Shown here: positions 17,390 through 23,303 of the stretch, one piece after another
Layout: the number at the start of each line of letters is the position of its first letter
Numbering within the stretch: position 1 is the stretch's first letter
Source of the DNA: Isoetes engelmannii
Lineage: Eukaryota > Streptophyta > Lycopodiopsida > Isoetales > Isoetaceae
Assembly (NCBI GenBank): GCA_011763485.2
Contig: JAANSK020249718.1
Location: 1-23,303, forward strand
Reading direction: 5' to 3'
Length of the DNA: 23,303 nt
Made by a program: the position numbers and the translations under genes
Notes under the pieces: generated by a model
Told to the model about the DNA's origin: nothing
What the model saw: only the letters and a program-made list of their open reading frames with translations
Database searches by the model: none

Positions 17390-20132
17390 AATAGCTTTTG
17401 TTGGAAAGATGAAGCAGGTTAAAAATTGGGTTAAAGTATGGGGTAGGAATTGGTTCTTGAAGAAGAAACAGGAAAAGCAGTTGGTATATAGTCAGATGAG
17501 AGATCTGAGGTGTCTTCTTTTTACTGATAAGGATACCAGATTGCAAGGGCAAGAACAGGCTCTGGAGCTTAAGGTGAAGCTAGTAGAAGAGAACGAGGCT
17601 AAAGCTTTGACTATCAAAAGTAGAAGCAAGTACATAAATTTCATGAATAAAGGTAGCTCGGCCTTCTTTTTTAGGGCTGCTAAGAACAGAATAGCTAGCA
17701 ATGGGATCAGTAAAGTTAGGACTCACAAAGGGGATACCTTGGACACTCAGAAAGAGATTGAAAAGTATTTTTACACAAAATATTCTAAACTTTTTGAGGA
17801 ACAACAGGTGGACAAAGATAAACTAGATGACTTTTTCAAAGAAATCCCTTCTTCCCAGGACATTAAGGATGATGATCTTCTGGAGGTGCCTGTTGAAAAA
17901 GAAATCTGGGAAACACTTAAATCTATGGCTCCAGGGAAGAGCCCAGGACCACATGGATTTCCCCCTAAATTCTATCTGGAGTTCTGAGATATCATGAAGG
18001 ATGACATCATAATCTTCATCAAAAGTGTCTGGAAGGCTAAGAGAATCAGCCCAAGTATCAATGCAGGGTAGATTGCATTGATACCTAAGGTTGAAAATTC
18101 TGAGAGATTGGGATCGGAGATCAATCTCCCTAACCAATGCCATGTATAAGCTCCTGACAAAAATCTTTGCAAACAGGCTCAAAATGGAACTGCAAAGGGT
18201 AATTAACCCATGTCAGTCTGCCTTCTTACCGAATAGAAATATCTTGGATAATTATCTTGGGGCTTCAGAAGGACTTCATTGGAATAAATTGTCTGGACAA
18301 GGATGCCTTCTATGAAATTGGACTTCCAGAGGGCTTATGACACCATTAGATGGCAGTTTCTTCAGCAGGCTATAAAACACCTTGGCTTCTCGAATAAAGT
18401 CTATGAGAAAGTCTTGAGTTTGAATGATGCAGCCTCCTCGGCCTTGCTAATTAATGGCACCCCCACTAATCTCTTTAAATGTAGAAGGGGTGTCAGACAA
18501 GGATGCCCCCTAGCTCCTTACCTTTGCTTGATGGTAGCTGAGATGGTCACAAGGCTGGCCCTCACCATGCAGTCTAGGAATTTGATCAATAGTTTACAAT
18601 TGCCCAACCAGCTTGGAAGTTTTGTCTTGATGCAGTATGCTGATGATACTTTTGTGTTCCTGAAAGAGGCAGATGATAGCTTGAAGATTTTTTTTGATGC
18701 CATGGACAAATTTGGAAGTGTCTCGGGGGTTAGACTAAGCAGAACCAAGTGTGCTATAATCATTGATTCTGATAGACCTTCTATTCAGCAAATTCAGGTT
18801 ATAGAGAAAGACTCTGCTACCAAGATTCTTGGTGTTCCACTGGCCCTCAATAGCTCCATTCATGGTCTCTGAGAACCTGTGGTAAATAGAATCAAGAATA
18901 AACTGAAGTATCCATCTACTCTTTCCTTGGCAGGCAGAGTTGAGATAGCAAATGCAGTGATTGCTAGTACTCATGTGTTTTTCTCATCATCCATTGTGGC
19001 TGATAAAGCCTCTTACAACAAGATTGAATCTGCAATCAGAAACTTTATTTGGCAAGGAGCTCACAAGGTTGGTTGGGCTGACCTAATCAAGTCCAGAAAG
19101 AAAGGAGGTTTGGGTTGTAAGTCACTTTTCATTCAAGCTCAAGCTTTGGCTGCCAAAGTTGTTTGGAGAGCCATTCATACAATTAATGCTTCTCCTGCCC
19201 TTAAACTGGTCAGGTATTGGGTGGAACAATCTCACCTTGTTGGTAATAAGTCTATGAGGCATCTGTAGCCTGATTCTGCTTTCTTCTAGCTCACCCCTTA
19301 TTCCTCTACATCTCCTACTTTGAGACGAATCCTACAGGCATGGAACCAAGCCTCTCTTTGCTTCAGACCCCCTTTGTTGGATGCTAGGATTAAGAACTTA
19401 AATTTCTTCTAGCATCCTGCCTTTGTTCCAGAAGAGAGTGGTTGCTTGGCCCTACAACACCCACAAAAATACAATCAGTGGTCAAGAGCTGGTTTGAATA
19501 CCGTTGGCAATCTCAGGACAGGGGATGAATGGATGTCCTGGGATCATATTAAAACTAGAACTAAAGGGTCTCGGGTGGATAAAAAGATATACCAAGCTAT
19601 TATGAAAGGGCTTGATACTGTGTAGGATATAGTGGAAGAGAGTAACCTCTGGACTCTCAAAAACTAAGAACTCTATTTAGTTAAGGTCATTTATGAAGCC
19701 TTGATGGATTTTTAGATCTCTAAGGCCTACAGTTTGTGGCACTGTCAGGAAAAAGTTTTGGCTGGCATTTGTGCCAAGGGATGGAAGTGCTATGGTGCCT
19801 CAAAGATGATCACTTTTAGGTGGCTAGTGTTGCACCAGAGATTAGCCACCAATAAAACTAGAGCCAAATTTGACACATCTGTCTCACAGTTCTGCCCTTT
19901 GGGTTGTGGGGCTGAGGAGACATCAAACCATGTCTTCCTCTGCCCCAAAGTTTGGACCTGGTTATCCCAGGTGAATAGAGGTTTTCTTGCTAATCTGCTT
20001 GAATTCTTGAATGGAGAAACCCGAATCCTAAACTTTATAAGGGCTCTTGCAACTTGGATTGTTTGGAAACACAGGAACTTGGTGGTGTTTGAACACAAAA
20101 CCCCTAACATTATATGGATGAAAGCATGCTAA
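17390..20132 (+). mobile_element. 5'-truncated plant LINE (L1-type)
   Basis: The element begins inside the linker between endonuclease and reverse transcriptase, so the apurinic endonuclease and ORF1 are missing; this is the usual outcome of incomplete target-primed reverse transcription. It starts about 55 bp after the 84-bp array and ends near 20132. No poly(A) tail and no flanking target duplication could be found, so the right end may have been altered after insertion. Confidence 0.88.
17409..20132 (+). pseudogene. LINE ORF2 remnant: reverse transcriptase plus zf-RVT domain
   Basis: One frame (that of 17409) carries almost the whole 2.7 kb. It holds the linker (MAPGKSPGPHGFPPKFY, about 17925), RT motif A (KLDFQRAYDTIRW, about 18315), motif B (RRGVRQGCPLAPYL, about 18485), the catalytic YADD (18636-18647), the thumb (LSLAGRVEIANAVI, about 18925) and the RT zinc domain (FRWLVLHQRLATN ... 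CPLGC..EETSNHVFLC, about 19820-19950). Between about 18105 and 18310 the homology sits one frame over (ISLTNAMYKLLTKIFANRL), so there are two compensating shifts. In-frame stops: 17985 TGA, 18069 TAG, 18870 TGA, 19266 TAG, 19287 TAG, 19410 TAG, 19623 TAG, 19665 TAA, 19713 TAG. All fit former Trp codons. Dead copy. Confidence 0.88.
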
Positions 20133-20148
20133 CCCCTAACATTATATG
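20099..20148 (+). repeat. 18-bp exact direct repeat at the LINE's right end
   Basis: AACCCCTAACATTATATG occurs at 20099-20116 and 20131-20148. The first copy is still LINE coding sequence (TPNIIWMKAC); the second sits just outside and joins the minus-strand ORF sequence. Confidence 0.85.
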
Positions 20149-20374
20149 AAAGCCGGCCTTCATGATATGTGGGACAAGCGATGAACTCACAAATCCGCTC
20201 CTTATGCAAATCCTGCTTCTTGAAGGTGGGAAACGCAGAGAGTTGCTGTCGCACTATTAGCGCCATATCATCCTGTGTAAGTAAATCAGAGCGAGTGGCG
20301 TTTTGGAAATTCAGAGTGTCTAACTCAGACGGAGTTCTAGCCATAAAGGAGATAGGGCGACTGGAGGAAGCCAT
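20129..20374 (-). CDS. unrecognised protein N-terminus, probably cut by the LINE junction
   Basis: From ATG 20374 the minus strand encodes MASSSRPISFMARTPSELDT followed by a well-balanced sequence (LLTQDDMALIVRQQLSAFPT, KERICEFIACPTYHE). The last residues before the stop come from the 18-bp repeat at the LINE's end, so the natural sequence ends near 20150. Upstream is a tidy core promoter: CTATATGAACC (minus, 20475-20468), a start site expected near 20440, and a pyrimidine-rich 65-nt leader. This looks like the first exon of a host gene, or an ORF of the retroelement to the right, disconnected from the rest. I see no known domain. The divergent ORF at 20927 shares the intergenic promoter region. 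Confidence 0.35.
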   Translation of the reverse strand: MASSSRPISFMARTPSELDTLNFQNATRSDLLTQDDMALIVRQQLSAFPTFKKQDLHKERICEFIACPTYHEGRLSYNVRG

Positions 20375-20452
20375 AGCTGAAGAGTGAAGAAGCAGAGACG
20401 CAAAGGATGGAGGAGCTCGAATGGAGAAGGAAAGAGACGATGGGGTTCGCGG

Positions 20453-20492
20453 CTTTTGGCTAAAGGGTTCATATAGGGTTTCTAGCCAAAAG
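20453..20492 (-). promoter_or_regulatory. TATA box enclosed by a perfect 10-bp inverted repeat
   Basis: CTTTTGGCTA (20453-20462) and TAGCCAAAAG (20483-20492) are exact inverted copies around a 20-bp centre that holds the minus-strand TATATGAA and an AAACCCTA telo-box-like string. Together they form a compact core promoter for the ORF starting at 20374. Confidence 0.5.
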
Positions 20493-20834
20493 ATCGCAAC
20501 CGTTCACTGTTGCCAGATGGCAGAAATCCAAAGGGTGTCTCTTGGAGTTGCATGCCTTAACAGGTGTAAAAAGGATTAAAATCCAAGGGTTGATATCTGT
20601 TGATCCAACGGTGAGGATGATCTATCGTGTAACTGAAGCTGTAATAATGAGTATTACTGGTACGAAAAGACGTCTATGGGCTCAATTAAGAGAGGCAACT
20701 CGATAAAGGGATAATTAATCCACCAAAAATCTTTTGCAAAGTACGGAAATATCTGTAGAGGATCGCAGATGCTGCAGAATATTCTTGTAATAAAGCACGG
20801 CGGTTGCGCTAGCCAGCTGGTCACTCGGTGGGGC

Positions 20835-20843
20835 TATAAAAGG
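20835..20843 (+). promoter_or_regulatory. TATAAAAGG core promoter
   Basis: A near-ideal plant TATA box in GC-rich surroundings (GGGGCTATAAAAGGTAGG). A start site near 20867 would leave a 60-nt leader to ATG 20927. It points away from the 20374 promoter; about 360 bp separate the two TATA boxes. Confidence 0.5.
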
Positions 20844-20926
20844 TAGGACTTAGGCTCAGTTGAGCATCAGATCGCCAAGCATTTTATTGCGCCCTTAACA
20901 TCTGTTCTACCTGTACTGCTGAAAAG

Positions 20927-21175
20927 ATGTCGGATAACGCAAGTTCTGGTCCACAGAATCCACCACAGTTCTGCATGGAGTGGATAACCTGTAAAATGGA
21001 CTGGGTTGATCTGTTCCGTTTGAAGAATCGGGGTATTCCACTGGACGCCTGGCTCGCTAGGCGGCTAGATGATCCAGAGGATGAACGAGGAATGTCTCTA
21101 GAGGTGATTCTTCATCTGGACTATGACTGGCGGGCTATACTTCATCCTTCGTGTTGCAATGTCCCCACACCATGA
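20927..21175 (+). CDS. unrecognised small ORF, antisense to and abutting the Gypsy 3' end
   Basis: ATG 20927 opens 82 residues: MSDNASSGPQNPPQFCMEWI, then a Trp/Asp/Arg-rich part (DWVDLFRLKNRGIPLDAWLA, RRLDDPEDERG). It has its own TATA box 92 nt upstream. I do not recognise a family. It faces the end of the Gypsy integrase at 21334, about 160 bp away. Some Tat-lineage Gypsy elements carry extra ORFs, sometimes antisense, between pol and the 3' LTR, so this may belong to that element; a host gene with a shared bidirectional promoter is the alternative. Treated as a possible fossil and left as seen. Confidence 0.35.
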   Translation: MSDNASSGPQNPPQFCMEWITCKMDWVDLFRLKNRGIPLDAWLARRLDDPEDERGMSLEVILHLDYDWRAILHPSCCNVPTP

Positions 21176-21333
21176 TCAAATTACCGGGATGTATGATCAA
21201 TGGAAGGAAGCCAGAAAACCAAGCGTGGTGCAGGAATGGAGCGGCTGATTTTATACCGATTGTAAATAGCTATGAAAATACCTGCTAAATGTACACCCTG
21301 TTTTGATAATATAAATCAGAGTTTGAAAGACTT

Positions 21334-22613
21334 CTATGTCTCGTCTTGTGAATCAGTATCTGAACTGCCGTCTTTGTTGAAGTTTTCTTTTGTTCTGAAT
21401 GGCTTTAAGCGAAATCCATTAACGAGTGAAGGTAATGGAGTTCCATCCAATTCACTCAACTGAAAGACACCTGGTTTGACAACTTCATCTATTTGATACG
21501 GACCAAGCCATCGAAACTTCAATTTTTCGGGATGATTCTTGTATCTGGAATCATACAACAGAACCAATTCACCCTTGTTGAACTGCTTCTTGAGTAACTT
21601 ATCATCATGCCACTGTTTCGTGAGTTGTTTGCCTGTGAGGACTCTGAGATAGGCATCACGTCTTAACTCATCCAATTTTTCCAGCTGGAAGACTCGTTTC
21701 TTGAGTGCTGCGGAAGGGTCATGCACTGTGGCCATCTGGAATTTGAGTGATGGTAACACATATTCAAACGGCATGAGGGTCTCTTGGCCATACACAAGTC
21801 GAAATGGAGTCTGTCCTGTGGAAACTTTGTACGTGGTGTTATATGCCCACAGCACAGTGGGTAACTTTTCGTGCCAATCTTTGCGTGAGGCGTCACAAAT
21901 CTTCTTCAAGATGTTTAGCAGTGTTTTGTTGGTGCTCTCGGCGAGACCATTACCTTGTGGGTAATAGGGTGTGCTTTTCCGGTGATGAATCTCAAGGTAG
22001 TCTGTGAGCTCTTTGATAGTACTGTTCACAAAGTGGACTCCACGGTCACTCACAAGTTTTGTGGGTAAACCGTACCGTGTAATGATCTGTGTGTACAGGA
22101 CACGTGTCGTGCTTGCGGCTGTGTTATCAGGCAAAGCACAAGCCTCAGCCCACTTAGTCGCATAGTCGGTGAGGACCAAAATATACCGTGCCCGTGAGCC
22201 AGTGGCAGGAAGGGAGTGGTCCATTTACTGAAGGGAGTGGGTGTGGCAACGGGGGTCAAAGGCAAAGCATCCCGTGCCGTGGGCCTTCCTACCCGTTGAC
22301 AAACATCACAGGTGCGAGCGTGAGCATGAGCATCCTTGAAGAGTGTGGGCCAATAATATCCAGCAAGCAGAATCTTCCGGGCCGTGGCATCACCAGCAAA
22401 GTGTCCACTGCCAAGGCCTTCGTGGGCTTGCTTGACAATGTCTGGGATCTCATGAGGGAGAACACATCTTCTCAAAACCATATCTTTACCTCGTTTATAG
22501 AGATGTCCCGAAATCATAGTGAAGTCTTTAACTTCACGGAGAAACTGTTGGCGGCGTGCCTTCAACTTTGCCTGTGAAAGGGTGGAATCTTCCACAGGTA
22601 ACGCGCCCGTCAA
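21334..22613 (-). mobile_element. Ty3/Gypsy fossil: integrase region
   Basis: On the minus strand, in order: the integrase zinc domain (HE..GSGHFAGDAT...CDVCQRVGRPT), the catalytic core (YILVLTDYATKWAEA; VSDRGVHF; STPYYPQGNGLAESTNK, a D-D-35-E layout), and a C-terminal GPY motif (KFRWLGPYQIDEV). No chromodomain follows, so it is of the non-chromovirus kind (Tat/Athila-like or a related lineage of early-diverging land plants). The element inserts the reverse transcript of related RNAs. It is broken, with only a few interruptions across the visible pol, so it is not ancient. The 3' LTR should lie to the left; a TGTGGGGACATTGC start on the minus strand near 21170 is one possibility, unproven. 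Confidence 0.88.
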
Positions 22614-22637
22614 GAGATAATGTTGACAGTCATGGAA

Positions 22638-23303
22638 CTAGTGAGGTGTGGCCGTGACTAGAAAGAGTGGTGCATCCGGGAATGCATCCGATACACCTGA
22701 AGAAGAGTCATCTGTGTGGATCCGTGAGAGATAATCGGGCACAATGTGAGATTTTCCCGGCTTGTGAATGATCTCAAAAGGGGCAAACTCCTGCAAGAGC
22801 AGAACCCAATGGGCGATTCGGCCAGTTGGTGTGGTCTTGTTGATCAAATACAGGAGAGCCTGATGGTCCACAAAGAACTTGATCTGACTGCCGAGGAGAT
22901 AGTGACGGAACCTTTTGGTTCAGAAAATAAGTCTCAAGGCTTCACATTCCGTGGCAGAATAATTCTTTTCTGCTGGATTCAGTTTCCTGCTGGCAAACCG
23001 AATAGGACGATCAATTCCTTTTTCAGACTCTTGAGCAAGAACAGCACCAATTGCAAAGGCAGAGACATCAACATGGACATGAAACGGCTTGTCCCATTGA
23101 GGTGGAACCAGCACTGGGGCTTGGGTCAGCAGCACCTTGAGCTCCTTGAAAGCAGCATCAGCCTGGGGAGTCCCCGCCCACGCCCAGTTGGACTCATCCC
23201 CAGTGAGCTTGTGGATAGGGTCAGCTTTGGCTGCAAGCCCTGGAATAAAGGTGGAGTAATAGTTTACCTTGCCCAAAAAGGATCGAGTCTCTTTGATGTT
23301 GGT
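22638..23303 (-). mobile_element. Ty3/Gypsy fossil: RT C-terminal part and RNase H, running off the edge
   Basis: Minus strand, continuing the same element: RT thumb/connection (KVNYYSTFIPGLAAKADPIH, KLTG), RNase H (FHVHVDVSAFAIGAVLAQES; RFASRKLNPAEKNYSATECE; DHQALLYLINK; IHKPGKSHIVPDYLSRI). The order RT - RNase H - integrase on the minus strand is the Gypsy order. Gag, protease, most of RT and the 5' LTR are beyond 23303. Broken, few interruptions. Confidence 0.88.

Noticed and set aside
20805-20820. A-box-like GCTAGCCAGCTGG as a tRNA promoter
   Set aside because: One base short of the consensus and no B-box follows; it lies in the TATA-box promoter region.
21701-22577. Several plus-strand ORFs opposite the Gypsy pol
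   Set aside because: Shadows of the minus-strand integrase reading frame.

Overview
This is plant nuclear DNA, most likely from a large, repeat-rich seed-plant genome; a gymnosperm would fit, but that is inference. It has a spliced GARP-type MYB gene with GT-AG introns, a plant LINE with the reverse-transcriptase zinc domain, a Ty3/Gypsy element without a visible chromodomain, and long AT-rich spacers full of short tandem duplications. There is no operon structure and no rRNA, tRNA or CRISPR array.

Left part (1-6560): a decayed Myb/SANT-like gene (513-1708, +), then weak candidates: a small Cys/His-rich ORF (1891-2220, +), a TATA box with a short acidic ORF (2432-2781, +), and a minus-strand TATA box followed by a short ORF with a signal-peptide-like start (3666-3931). 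4000-6035 is AT-rich and blank; 6036-6489 holds imperfect tandem repeats.

Centre (6560-9746): the one clearly intact gene. Six exons encode a 415-residue nuclear GARP/G2-like MYB protein with an SHLQMYR-type DNA-binding domain and two C-terminal LxLxL (EAR-type) motifs, so a transcriptional repressor is likely. A perfect 63-bp duplication gives intron 4 two identical 3' splice acceptors; the upstream one leads to an early stop that would remove both EAR motifs.

Right-centre (9747-17335): non-coding spacer with tandem duplications, a promoter-like TATA box at 11875, a satellite-like field (12680-14027) carrying a complete-looking miniature LTR element (TRIM, 13318-13808), an inverted duplication with a (GT)19 tract (15455-15925), and two more tandem arrays.

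Right end (17390-23303): a 5'-truncated LINE whose nine in-frame stops all look like former Trp codons; a divergent pair of unrecognised ORFs with facing TATA boxes (20129-21175); and a minus-strand Ty3/Gypsy pol fossil running off the right edge.
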